From positions 1-62,443 of the forward strand of contig JANXWK010000041.1 of the NCBI GenBank assembly GCA_025351165.1: a stretch of 62,443 nt of DNA. The letters run 5' to 3'. Position numbers and translations under genes: made by a program. The stretch's first letter is position 1. Each line of letters opens with the position of its first letter. This document shows positions 17,131 through 25,621 of this stretch, in pieces. This DNA is from Hyphomicrobiales bacterium (lineage in GTDB: Bacteria > Pseudomonadota > Alphaproteobacteria > Rhizobiales > Beijerinckiaceae). A model generated the notes under the pieces. The model had not been told where the DNA came from, made no database searches, and worked only from the letters and a program-made list of their open reading frames with translations.

Positions 17131-17619
17131 ATGACAGACCAAACGCCAACTGGACAAACATCAACTGGAAATGGCGCAATGCCGCAGCTTAATGCGCTGG
17201 CTCAGTATACAAAGGATTTCTCATTTGAAAATCCAAATGCACCCCGCTCGCTTGCACCCCAGGAAACACCACCAGAAATTTCCATTGAAGTGAATGTCAA
17301 TGTCAATCAGATTGCTGAAACCGATTATGATGTTACATTGGTAATGGAAGGCCGCGCAGGCGACAAGGCCAATCTATTGTTCAGTTTTGAGCTTTCCTAT
17401 GGCGGTGTCTTCCGTGTTGCCAATATTCCAGCAGACCAGCTGCACCCTGTCATTATGATTGAATGCCCAAGAATGCTTTTTCCGTTTGCCCGCCAGATTA
17501 TTGCTGATGCAGTGCGTAATGGCGGCTTCCCACCGCTTTACATTGATCCAATTGATTTTGTGTCATTGTATCAGCAAAAAGTAGCAGAAACTGCTGCAGC
17601 GGCGAAAAAAACCAACTAA
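17131..17619 (+). CDS. secB: Protein-export chaperone SecB
   Basis: SecB is a tetrameric cytosolic chaperone that keeps preproteins unfolded and passes them to SecA. The 162-residue protein shows the family order: [13 protein letters not shown] at about 27-39, [52 protein letters not shown] and a short tail. The Thr/Gly-rich N-terminus is typical of alphaproteobacterial SecB. AAGGGAACTAAA precedes the ATG. An intrinsic terminator follows. Confidence 0.97.
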   Translation: MTDQTPTGQTSTGNGAMPQLNALAQYTKDFSFENPNAPRSLAPQETPPEISIEVNVNVNQIAETDYDVTLVMEGRAGDKANLLFSFELSYGGVFRVANIPADQLHPVIMIECPRMLFPFARQIIADAVRNGGFPPLYIDPIDFVSLYQQKVAETAAAAKKTN

Positions 17620-17968
17620 ATGTGATCTGAACCTAGAATACTCAGGCCAGGATGATTTTAAAGCCGTATATGTTCTCTTTTTTTGGACATATTGCGGCTT
17701 TATTTTTTTGTTTCAGTGTTACCATGATCTGTTTTGTAAATTAAAATAGATGGCTGGGGAAAACCCTGTTGACTTGTTGAATTACATTGCTCACGATTCG
17801 ATTGGCGTAGTAGCGTAATTCTTAACGAAATGTGAAGATCAGACATTTCTTTATAACACATCACAGTTTAGGGCTTTGAGAATTCCTGTCCGCTCGCGGT
17901 ATTCAGGGGGCTTACAGATTCCAGACTGTAATAAAATTAGGCAAAACAGCGGCGGAGATCTGCATAAA
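17620..17968 (+). other. Intergenic region between secB and gcrA
   Basis: The first 90 bases hold the secB terminator. The remainder is AT-rich and must contain the gcrA promoter. Two GATTC sequences (17795-17799 and 17917-17921) match the GANTC site of the CcrM methylase. An in-frame extension of gcrA up to 17876 is possible but lacks a ribosome-binding site. No RNA gene was recognised. Confidence 0.5.
17660..17709 (+). terminator. Intrinsic terminator after secB
   Basis: AAAGCCG...ATATGT pairs with ACATAT...CGGCTTT around a T-rich loop, and seven T follow. It starts 41 bases after the secB stop. Confidence 0.85.
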
Positions 17969-18496
17969 ATGACCTGGACAGATGAACGCATAGAAATATT
18001 AAAAAAACTTTGGGCAGATGGCTTGAGCGCCAGTCAGATTGCTACGGAGCTTGGCGGCGTTACCCGCAATGCAGTTATTGGCAAGGTTCATCGCCTTGGC
18101 TTGTCTGGACGTACAAAAGGAGCGGCCTCCACTGCACCTCGTGTTCGCAAACCCGTCACCACCAGTCGTCCATCTACTGGCCGCGTTGTCCAGCAGACAT
18201 CCGTATCTTACGCAGCCCGTGGCAATACTGCTTTAAAACCAGTTATGGTCGCAGAAACGGCTCTTGTTGCCTTGCAGGAACAGCGGGTCGAGGATGTGGT
18301 TATTGCTATGTCACGTCGCATTTCCATTATGGAACTGCGTGAGGGTGTATGCAAATGGCCTTTGGGGGATCCTATGTCCTCAGACTTTGTATATTGCGGA
18401 GCAGATTCACCCCAAAGCTCAGTTTACTGCGCTTGTCATTCTCGTATGGCCTATCAGCCACGGCAGGAACGACGCATGTCTGATGCAAGACGATAA
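17969..18496 (+). CDS. gcrA: Cell-cycle regulator GcrA
   Basis: GcrA binds sigma-70 RNA polymerase and methylated GANTC promoters, and drives cell-cycle genes in alphaproteobacteria. The 175-residue product starts MTWTDERIEILKKLWADGLS; the DNA-binding helix-turn-helix is at about 18-46 (SASQIATELGG, then RNAVIGKVHRLGLSGR). A Ser/Thr/Pro-rich linker follows. The C-terminal polymerase-binding domain has LREGVCKWPLGDP and FVYCG, then SSVYCACHSRMAYQP. The ATG at 17969 was chosen because GGAG lies 11-14 bases before it and all family members begin MxWTDERI. A 13-base gap separates it from the next gene. Confidence 0.96.
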   Translation: MTWTDERIEILKKLWADGLSASQIATELGGVTRNAVIGKVHRLGLSGRTKGAASTAPRVRKPVTTSRPSTGRVVQQTSVSYAARGNTALKPVMVAETALVALQEQRVEDVVIAMSRRISIMELREGVCKWPLGDPMSSDFVYCGADSPQSSVYCACHSRMAYQPRQERRMSDARR

Positions 18497-18509
18497 ATAG
18501 AGGTCAAAT

Positions 18510-19922
18510 TTGGACGCGGACAAAGCAGCTGATTTCATCCGCCAGCTTATTGAGCTGGTTGGATCTGATCATGTTATAAGTGATGTCCAGGACAAGCAGG
18601 CTTACCTGTTGGAAAACCGGGGCCTGTATCAAGGTGAAGCGTTGGCAGTTGTAAAGCCTTCCAACGCTCTTGAAATCAGTCAAATTGTTACTCTATGCAG
18701 AATAGCCAATGTGCCTGTTTCACCCCAAGGTGGAAATACAGGTCTTGTTGGGGGCCAAACGCCAAAAAGCGGACTTGTTATTTCGCTTACCCGCATGCAT
18801 AAAATTTATGATGCTGATGCCGTCAATGGTTCTATTACTGTTGAAGCAGGGGCTACGCTGCAAATGGTACAGGATGCTGCCCGTGAAAGTGGCTGCCTGT
18901 TTCCACTTTCCCTGGCTTCAGAAGGCACATGCCAAATTGGCGGCAATATTGCGAGCAATGCAGGTGGCACAGCCGTTCTGCGCTATGGCAATATGCGTAA
19001 TTTGGTGTTGGGCCTTGAAGTTGTATTACCAGATGGCCGTATATGGAATGGGTTGCGGGCATTGCATAAAGATAATGCCGGCTATGATTTAAAACAGCTT
19101 TTTATTGGGTCTGAGGGTACGTTGGGTATTATAACGCGTGCCGTTTTAAAAATCTACCCAGCCGTTAAATCATCTATGACAGCCTTCACAGGTTTGGATT
19201 CGCCAGAAGCAGCCCTTGAATTTTTTCTGCATACTAAAAATCAGGCTGGTGAAATGCTAAGCGCGTTTGAAATCATGCCACGCTTTGGACTGGAAATGGT
19301 TGTGAGGCATATGGGAGGGATTGACCCTTTTGAAACGCCTTATCCATTTTATGCCTTGATTGACCTTTCAAGTACGTCGCAATTCATTGATTTGACATTA
19401 AGTATGGAGCATGTTCTTGAAACTGCTCTCAATAAAAATTTAGTCCTTAATGCAGTAATTGCATCAAGCCAGATGCAGGCAGATAAATTATGGTCTCTAC
19501 GAGAAAATATGTCCTGGGCACAAAAATATGAAGGCGGCTCCATCAAGCATGATGTGTCCGTCCCCATATCAAAAATTGCTGATTTTATCACTCAAGCGAC
19601 CCTGCTCTGCCAGAGTGCTATGCCAGACATTCGGGTCTGTGCTTTTGGTCATATGGGTGATGGCAATATCCACTTCAATCTTAGCCAGCCAGTTACCATG
19701 GAAAAATCAGTTTTTCTTTCCCATTGGGCACAATTAAATCGAATTATCCATGATTTAGTCGTTTCTTTAAATGGCTCCATTGCTGCTGAGCATGGCATAG
19801 GACAATTAAAGGTGGATGAGCTTGCCCATTATAAGGATGATATTTCCCTTGATCTCATGCGCAGCATAAAGGCTGCAATTGATCCATCAAAAATTATGAA
19901 TCCTGGTAAAATCATTAATTAA
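18510..19922 (+). CDS. FAD-linked 2-hydroxyacid dehydrogenase (GlcD / D-2-hydroxyglutarate dehydrogenase type)
   Basis: The 470-residue protein has the PCMH-type FAD domain in its first 220 residues: SPQGGNTGLVGGQTPK, LASEGTCQIGGNIASNAGGT and GYDLKQLFIGSEGTLGI. The C-terminal cap has AFGHMGDGNIHFNLSQP and ends AAEHGIGQLK...IDPSKIMNPGKI. These are marks of the family that oxidises D-lactate, glycolate or D-2-hydroxyglutarate and passes electrons to cytochrome, quinone or ETF. The exact substrate cannot be read off; lack of the glcEF genes argues against glycolate oxidase. It uses a TTG start with AGAGGT upstream and is probably cotranscribed with gcrA. Confidence 0.88.
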   Translation: MDADKAADFIRQLIELVGSDHVISDVQDKQAYLLENRGLYQGEALAVVKPSNALEISQIVTLCRIANVPVSPQGGNTGLVGGQTPKSGLVISLTRMHKIYDADAVNGSITVEAGATLQMVQDAARESGCLFPLSLASEGTCQIGGNIASNAGGTAVLRYGNMRNLVLGLEVVLPDGRIWNGLRALHKDNAGYDLKQLFIGSEGTLGIITRAVLKIYPAVKSSMTAFTGLDSPEAALEFFLHTKNQAGEMLSAFEIMPRFGLEMVVRHMGGIDPFETPYPFYALIDLSSTSQFIDLTLSMEHVLETALNKNLVLNAVIASSQMQADKLWSLRENMSWAQKYEGGSIKHDVSVPISKIADFITQATLLCQSAMPDIRVCAFGHMGDGNIHFNLSQPVTMEKSVFLSHWAQLNRIIHDLVVSLNGSIAAEHGIGQLKVDELAHYKDDISLDLMRSIKAAIDPSKIMNPGKIIN

Positions 19923-20076
19923 TGCATGTTATTTTCCTGTCTTATTTTAAATAGAAGCATAGCATATATGCATAAATCACATGACAGCCCTGCCTTTCTG
20001 TAGAGTAGCGGTTTGTTTAACGAGCTGATACGTTTTTTGTAATCGATTTTTTGCATAAATTTACCAGAGCCGAAAA

Positions 20077-23000
20077 ATGAAAATCAAACGACTTCTTGTT
20101 GCCAATCGCTCTGAAATTGCCATTCGTGTATTTCGTGCTGCTTCCGAGCTTGGTATTGAAACAATCGCGATTTATGCTGGAGAAGATAAACTCTCCCTGC
20201 ATCGCTTCAAGGCAGATGAAGCCTATCAAGTAGGTGGGAAATGGGGTGCACGCAAACAGCTTGGCCCAATTGAAAGTTATCTGTCGATTGAAGAGGTGAT
20301 ACGCGTTGCAACAGATGCACGTGTGGACGCTATTCACCCTGGCTATGGTTTTTTATCTGAAAGCCCAGAATTTGCGGAAGCCTGCGCGAAGGCTGGCATA
20401 AAGTTTATTGGTCCTACGCCTGAAACTCTGCGTTCCTTGGGCAACAAGGTGGATGCACGCAACCTAGCAATATCGGTCGATGTACCAGTTATGCCTGCGA
20501 CCGCCCCACTTTCCGATGATCCTGCCGCCATCAAGGCTGCTGCTTTACGCGTTGGTTACCCTGTCATGCTCAAAGCCTCCTGGGGTGGGGGCGGGCGGGG
20601 AATGCGCCCTATTGAAAGCGAAGATCAATTACTTGAGGCAGTTTTAAGTGCTAAACGAGAAGCTAAAGCCGCTTTTGGCAAAGATGACGTTTATCTTGAA
20701 AAACTCGTGCGGCGCGCGCGCCATGTTGAGGTGCAGTTGCTTGGCGATGAACATGGCACTCTTGTGCATTTATTTGAACGCGATTGCTCAATACAGCGAC
20801 GCAATCAAAAGGTGATTGAACGCGCCCCTGCCCCATACTTAACGCAAGAAAAACGGCAAGAGTTATGTGCAGCAGCTCTTCGTATTGGCAAAGCCACCAA
20901 TTATTGCAATGCCGGTACTGTTGAATTTTTACTGGATGCCGATACAGGATTGCACTATTTTATTGAGGTTAATCCACGCATTCAGGTTGAGCACACTGTA
21001 ACCGAGGTCGTCACAGGTCTTGATCTGGTCAAAGCACAAATCCGCATTGCGGAAGGTGGCCATATTGGAAACCTGGAGGAAACTGGCATACCAGAGCAAG
21101 CTGCTATAAGTTTGCGTGGGCATGCACTTCAATGCCGCCTGACCACAGAAAATCCTGAAAATAACTTTATTCCTGATTATGGGCGTATAAGTGCCTATCG
21201 AGGTGCAATGGGATTTGGCATTCGAATTGATGGTGGCACGGCCTATTCTGGCGCGGTGGTCACGCGTTTCTATGATCCAATGCTGGAGAAAATTACCGCT
21301 TGGGCGCCAACACCTGCTGAAGTCATCTCACGCATGGAGCGGGCATTAAAAGAATATCGCATCAGGGGAGTAGCAACTAACCTGGCCTTTTTGGAAGCAG
21401 TTCTCGCGCATCCCAAATTTCGTAACAATGAATATATCACACGTTTTATTGATACAACGCCTGAACTGTTTCAATTTGCCAAACGTCGTGATCGCGCCAC
21501 AAAACTCCTTACCTATATTGCTGATGTCAGTGTAAATAGACATCCAGAAGTTAAAGGCAGGGCGAAACCACCAGCGCAGGCGCGGCTGCCAGAAGCACCT
21601 GTTTTTACAGGCGCGTATCATGAAGGCACATTGCAGAAATTTGAAAAGCTTGGTGCACAAAAATTTGGCCAATGGCTACGCGACCAAAAACGTGTTCTGA
21701 TTACCGATACGACCATGCGAGATGGGCATCAATCCCTGCTTGCTACCCGAATGCGCAGCCATGATCTGATTGCAATCAGCGACAGCTACGCCCACGGTCT
21801 GCCACAACTCTTGTCATTGGAATGCTGGGGCGGTGCAACATTTGATGTGTCCATGCGATTTTTGAATGAGGATCCGTGGGAGAGATTGCAGGCCATCCGT
21901 CAGCGTTCGCCCAATATCCTTACGCAAATGCTGCTGCGCGGTGCAAATGGCGTGGGTTACACCAATTATGCTGATAATGTTGTAAAACATTTTGTAAGCC
22001 AGGCTGCAAAATCTGGTATGGATATTTTCCGTATTTTCGACTGCCTGAACTGGGTCGAAAATATGCGTGTCGCCATTGATGCTGTGGTGGAGACTGGCAA
22101 AATATGTGAAGGCGCAATCTGTTATACAGGCGATTTGAATGATGCCACCCGCCACAAGTATAACCTTAAATATTATGTTGCAATGGCAAAGAAACTGGAG
22201 CGCGCAGGCTGTCATATTTTGGGTCTCAAAGACATGGCAGGTGTTTTAAAACCTGCCAGCGCCCGCATTTTGGTCAAGGCTTTGCGCGAAGAAGTTGGAA
22301 TACCTTTGCACCTGCACACGCATGATACGTCCGGTATTGGTGGGGCAACACTTTTAGCTGCCATTGAGGCTGGGGTTGATGCAGTGGATGCAAGCATAGA
22401 CAGCATGAGCGGCGCAACATCGCAGCCTTGCTTAGGCTCTATTGCCGCAGCACTTTCGGGGACGGATCGCGATACGCAGCTTGATCCTGATAAAATCAAT
22501 GCAATCAGCTTTTACTGGGAAGCAGTGCGACACCAATACACAGCGTTTGAAAGCGATTTGAAATCTGGCGCATCTGAAGTTTATTTACATGAAATGCCGG
22601 GCGGGCAGTTCACAAATTTAAAAGAACAAGCACGAAGTTTAGGGCTGGAAACCCGCTGGCATGAAGTGGCAAAGGCTTACCGTCAAGCTAATGATCTGTT
22701 TGGTGATATTATAAAAGTTACGCCCTCATCCAAGGTGGTGGGCGATATGGCTTTGACTATGGTGAGCGGTGGCTTGACGCCTGAACAGGTGGCTGATCCT
22801 TCTTTTGACGTCGCCTTCCCCGCCTCTGTTATTGAGATGATGCGGGGTGATTTGGGTCAACCCATTGGTGGCTGGCCAAAAGCTTTGCAAGCCAAAATCC
22901 TTAAAGATGAAAAGCCTAGCGTTGCACGCCCTGGTTCACTTTTAGGTAAGGCTGATTTACCAGCTTTAAGGATTGAGGCTGAGGGGAAAATGAGCCGCAA

Positions 23001-23535
23001 ACTGGACGAGAATGAATTTGCTTCCTATTTGATGTATCCAAAGGTCTTTAGTGAATTCTGCACTCTTCAACGCAAATATGGCCCTGTTTCTGCTTTGCCT
23101 ACACCTGTATTTTTCTACGGAATGCAGCCAGGCGATGAAATCAGTGTTGAAATTGAAAAAGGAAAAGCTCTTGTTATTCGCCTTCAAACTATAGGAGAAA
23201 CAGGTGAAGATGGGCAAGTTAAAGTTTTCTTTGAGCTGAATGGTCAACCCCGCATTATTCGCGTGCCAAATCGTGCAGCTACCAGCACAATCAAGCTACG
23301 CCCAAAAGCAGATGAAACAAATGAGGCCCATGTGGCTGCTCCTATGCCTGGCTCCATATCGTCCATTACTGTGCGTGAAGGTCAATATGTAAAAGCAGGT
23401 GATGTACTACTCACATTGGAAGCCATGAAAATGGAGACATCCATTCACTCACCCCGTGATGGCGTAATATCAAAAATGCATGTGCAGGCTGGTGAACAGG
23501 TAGAGGCTAAGGATCTGCTAATAGTTTTAGGTTAG
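20077..23535 (+). CDS. pyc: Pyruvate carboxylase
   Basis: The enzyme makes oxaloacetate from pyruvate, bicarbonate and ATP to refill the TCA cycle. All three parts are in one 1152-residue chain. Biotin carboxylase covers about 1-460 (KASWGGGGRGMR, FIEVNPRIQVEHTVTE). The carboxyltransferase starts near 544 (DTTMRDGHQSLLATR) with LHTHDTSG further on. The biotin carrier domain is at the C-terminus, with biotinyl Lys 1118 in EAMKMET. Length is standard for the single-chain alpha-4 type. A long-loop terminator follows. The upstream 154 bases are AT-rich and presumably hold its promoter. Confidence 0.98.
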   Translation: MKIKRLLVANRSEIAIRVFRAASELGIETIAIYAGEDKLSLHRFKADEAYQVGGKWGARKQLGPIESYLSIEEVIRVATDARVDAIHPGYGFLSESPEFAEACAKAGIKFIGPTPETLRSLGNKVDARNLAISVDVPVMPATAPLSDDPAAIKAAALRVGYPVMLKASWGGGGRGMRPIESEDQLLEAVLSAKREAKAAFGKDDVYLEKLVRRARHVEVQLLGDEHGTLVHLFERDCSIQRRNQKVIERAPAPYLTQEKRQELCAAALRIGKATNYCNAGTVEFLLDADTGLHYFIEVNPRIQVEHTVTEVVTGLDLVKAQIRIAEGGHIGNLEETGIPEQAAISLRGHALQCRLTTENPENNFIPDYGRISAYRGAMGFGIRIDGGTAYSGAVVTRFYDPMLEKITAWAPTPAEVISRMERALKEYRIRGVATNLAFLEAVLAHPKFRNNEYITRFIDTTPELFQFAKRRDRATKLLTYIADVSVNRHPEVKGRAKPPAQARLPEAPVFTGAYHEGTLQKFEKLGAQKFGQWLRDQKRVLITDTTMRDGHQSLLATRMRSHDLIAISDSYAHGLPQLLSLECWGGATFDVSMRFLNEDPWERLQAIRQRSPNILTQMLLRGANGVGYTNYADNVVKHFVSQAAKSGMDIFRIFDCLNWVENMRVAIDAVVETGKICEGAICYTGDLNDATRHKYNLKYYVAMAKKLERAGCHILGLKDMAGVLKPASARILVKALREEVGIPLHLHTHDTSGIGGATLLAAIEAGVDAVDASIDSMSGATSQPCLGSIAAALSGTDRDTQLDPDKINAISFYWEAVRHQYTAFESDLKSGASEVYLHEMPGGQFTNLKEQARSLGLETRWHEVAKAYRQANDLFGDIIKVTPSSKVVGDMALTMVSGGLTPEQVADPSFDVAFPASVIEMMRGDLGQPIGGWPKALQAKILKDEKPSVARPGSLLGKADLPALRIEAEGKMSRKLDENEFASYLMYPKVFSEFCTLQRKYGPVSALPTPVFFYGMQPGDEISVEIEKGKALVIRLQTIGETGEDGQVKVFFELNGQPRIIRVPNRAATSTIKLRPKADETNEAHVAAPMPGSISSITVREGQYVKAGDVLLTLEAMKMETSIHSPRDGVISKMHVQAGEQVEAKDLLIVLG

Positions 23536-23541
23536 GTTTGT

Positions 23542-23603
23542 AAGCCTGGGTGTTTTATTTGACATAGTCATCCTGTGGCAATACCTTTAATCCAGGCTTT
23601 TTT
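23542..23603 (+). terminator. Candidate terminator after pyc
   Basis: AAGCCTGG and CCAGGCTT form an 8-bp perfect stem enclosing a loop of 42 bases, followed by a run of T. The loop is large for an intrinsic terminator, so the assignment is moderate. Confidence 0.5.
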
Positions 23604-23638
23604 GGTTTAGATCTAGCCTAGTTAAAAAAGGGAAGAAA

Positions 23639-24094
23639 ATGAATCTTTCAACTAAAGCAGATATTATTGATTTTCCTGCAACGCATTATGTTTGTGTGGA
23701 AAAAACAGGCCCTTTTCACGAAGTCGCTATGGCTGCATGGGCAGAACTTCATGCGCTGGTGCCAAAACTTGCCGAGCAAACGAAAATCAAACGGTATATA
23801 TGCTTTTACAAGCCGTCTCCCATGATGTACTGCGCAGGCGTATCAGTTGAATCAACAGTCCAAAAATTGCCTGTTGGCCTTAAATATATAAAGTTTGGAG
23901 GTGGCAAATATAGCCGCTTTACCCATACAGGGCCTTATACTGACCTTCCAGCTGCCAGCGGTAAAGTGTTTGAAATAATTGTAAAAGACCAGATTCAGGT
24001 TCGCGATGATTTTTTCATAGAAAATTATGTAAGCGATCCAAAAACAACACCAAAGGAAAAAGCAATAACTGAAATACTTATACCCACGGTTTAG
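23639..24094 (+). CDS. GyrI-like small-molecule-binding protein
   Basis: The 151-residue protein consists of a single GyrI/AraC-effector-binding (BmrR-type) domain: PATHYVCVEKTGPFHEVAMAA at the start, MMYCAGVSVES in the middle and GGGKYSRFTHTGPYTDLPAA later. There is no DNA-binding domain, so it is a stand-alone binding or sequestration domain. The ligand is unknown. AGGGAAG lies before the ATG. Its stop overlaps by four bases the stop of the convergent L,D-transpeptidase gene. Confidence 0.8.
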   Translation: MNLSTKADIIDFPATHYVCVEKTGPFHEVAMAAWAELHALVPKLAEQTKIKRYICFYKPSPMMYCAGVSVESTVQKLPVGLKYIKFGGGKYSRFTHTGPYTDLPAASGKVFEIIVKDQIQVRDDFFIENYVSDPKTTPKEKAITEILIPTV

Positions 24095-25473
24095 TTCGCC
24101 GCTACCTTTGCTACGGTATCCAGCCCATAGACATCCTCACGAAAATTGACCAAACCGTCTTTGGTCACAAAACCCGTCATGTACACCCAAGCTACATTTA
24201 CCGGATTTGCCAAGCGTATATCCTTGCGCTCACTTTCATCAATAGCGCTGTCAATACGGGCGCGATTCCAGCCACCATTTGGCTCAAGCAGCCAGTTTGC
24301 CAAATCGCGTACGCCCTCCACCCGTACACAACCATGCGATAAAAACCTAAAATCTGCGTTAAAAAAGCGTTTTGAAGGCGTATCATGCATGTAAACCGAG
24401 TGTTTGTTTGGCATATCTATGCGAATTTGTCCAAGAGCATTGGTTTTGCTGGAATCCTGCCGCAATGTATAATTTACAGCTTTTTGGCTCTTCCAGTCAA
24501 TTGAACGCGCGCTGACTTCCTCGCCATTTTTATCCAGAATACGGATATTCAATGCCTTTAAATAATTTGGATTTTTCTGCATCTTTGGAATAATTTCATT
24601 TTTTATAATTGATGTTGGCACTGTCCATGTAGGGTTGAAATTAACAGCTCCAATCCGCGCTGTTACTTCTGGTGAGGGTAGATCAGGTTTCCCAACTACT
24701 GCCACATAGCGGCGCATTACTGCATCCCCCTCAATGGCTTCAACATTTGCAGACGCAATATTCACAACAATATAACGCTGTCCAAAATCAAAATTACGAT
24801 CTGCCATACGCCGTGCGCTTTCATTTAACTGCTGAAAGCGGGTTGTGGCAGGGACATTCATTTCTTTGAGCGTCAGCCCTGATACAATACCTGTTTTTGT
24901 TAAACCATGACGATATTGAAACTGCTTAACGGCATCTTGCACAGTTTTATCATAGGTTGACCCTTCAGCTTCAGCTAAATCACCTTCTGCTGCCAGGCGT
25001 TTACGTAAAGCTGCAACCTGAGACCCGCTTGCTCCAAGGGACAATGGACCTGAAACAGTTTGCCAACCACCATTTTCAACAATATCCAGATAGCGGGACG
25101 CTGCTTCTGCCGTTGCAACAAATGTGTCAGGTGTGAATGAGGGGCGTGGATCATCCCTGATAATGGGATGTTGACGGGCCACACTGATCAGGCGGGCTTT
25201 TTTACGTAATACTGGTGCAACAACTTGAGCAGGGGCGTCACTGGGCAGAGTTGCCGCCGCTGGAGGCGCAAAAACAGGCGCCTGCTGAACCGGTGAATTT
25301 GACATAACAGGTGGCGTAAATAATTGGTTTTCTTGAATTTGGGCAATAGCTGGACAGGTTGAAACACTCAGGCTAATGCCCATTAACAGGTATAACTGTT
25401 GAAGAGTAATTTTGTAAGCCATATCCATGGTTGTCTTTTTAAATGAACTGTTTGTTGGTTCATTTTGCTTCAT
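24091..25473 (-). CDS. L,D-transpeptidase, YcbB-like, with peptidoglycan-binding domain
   Basis: This periplasmic enzyme should form or exchange 3-3 cross-links in peptidoglycan. After a secretion signal ending near PAIAQ come a Pro/Ala-rich linker, a PG-binding domain (about 140-210, AVKQFQYRHGLTKTGIVSGLTLKEMN) and the YkuD catalytic domain with NFNPTWTVP, HDTPSKRFF and the Cys motif SHGCVRVEGVRDLANWLL near residue 381. The longest frame starts at 25473; in-frame Met codons at residues 16 and 18 would give a more normal signal peptide, and no start has a strong ribosome-binding site. A paralogue lies at 30325. Confidence 0.9.
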   Translation of the reverse strand: MKQNEPTNSSFKKTTMDMAYKITLQQLYLLMGISLSVSTCPAIAQIQENQLFTPPVMSNSPVQQAPVFAPPAAATLPSDAPAQVVAPVLRKKARLISVARQHPIIRDDPRPSFTPDTFVATAEAASRYLDIVENGGWQTVSGPLSLGASGSQVAALRKRLAAEGDLAEAEGSTYDKTVQDAVKQFQYRHGLTKTGIVSGLTLKEMNVPATTRFQQLNESARRMADRNFDFGQRYIVVNIASANVEAIEGDAVMRRYVAVVGKPDLPSPEVTARIGAVNFNPTWTVPTSIIKNEIIPKMQKNPNYLKALNIRILDKNGEEVSARSIDWKSQKAVNYTLRQDSSKTNALGQIRIDMPNKHSVYMHDTPSKRFFNADFRFLSHGCVRVEGVRDLANWLLEPNGGWNRARIDSAIDESERKDIRLANPVNVAWVYMTGFVTKDGLVNFREDVYGLDTVAKVAAN

Positions 25474-25553
25474 GCAGACAACAAGGTCAAAGACATTAAG
25501 CTTTTCATTTATGTTTTGTTAGCCATAGTGTTGATTTTGTATCAATTTGGCAC

Positions 25554-25597
25554 AAAAAAGCGGCTTGAAACTACATGTCTGCAAGCCGCTTTTTTTA
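25554..25597 (-). terminator. Intrinsic terminator after pnp (possibly bidirectional)
   Basis: AAAAAAGCGGCTTG and CAAGCCGCTTTTTT form a long perfect stem with a 15-base loop. A and T runs on both sides let it work in either direction; pnp ends 25 bases away. Confidence 0.9.
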
Positions 25598-25621
25598 TTT
25601 TATATTCTAAAACTTGTAAAA

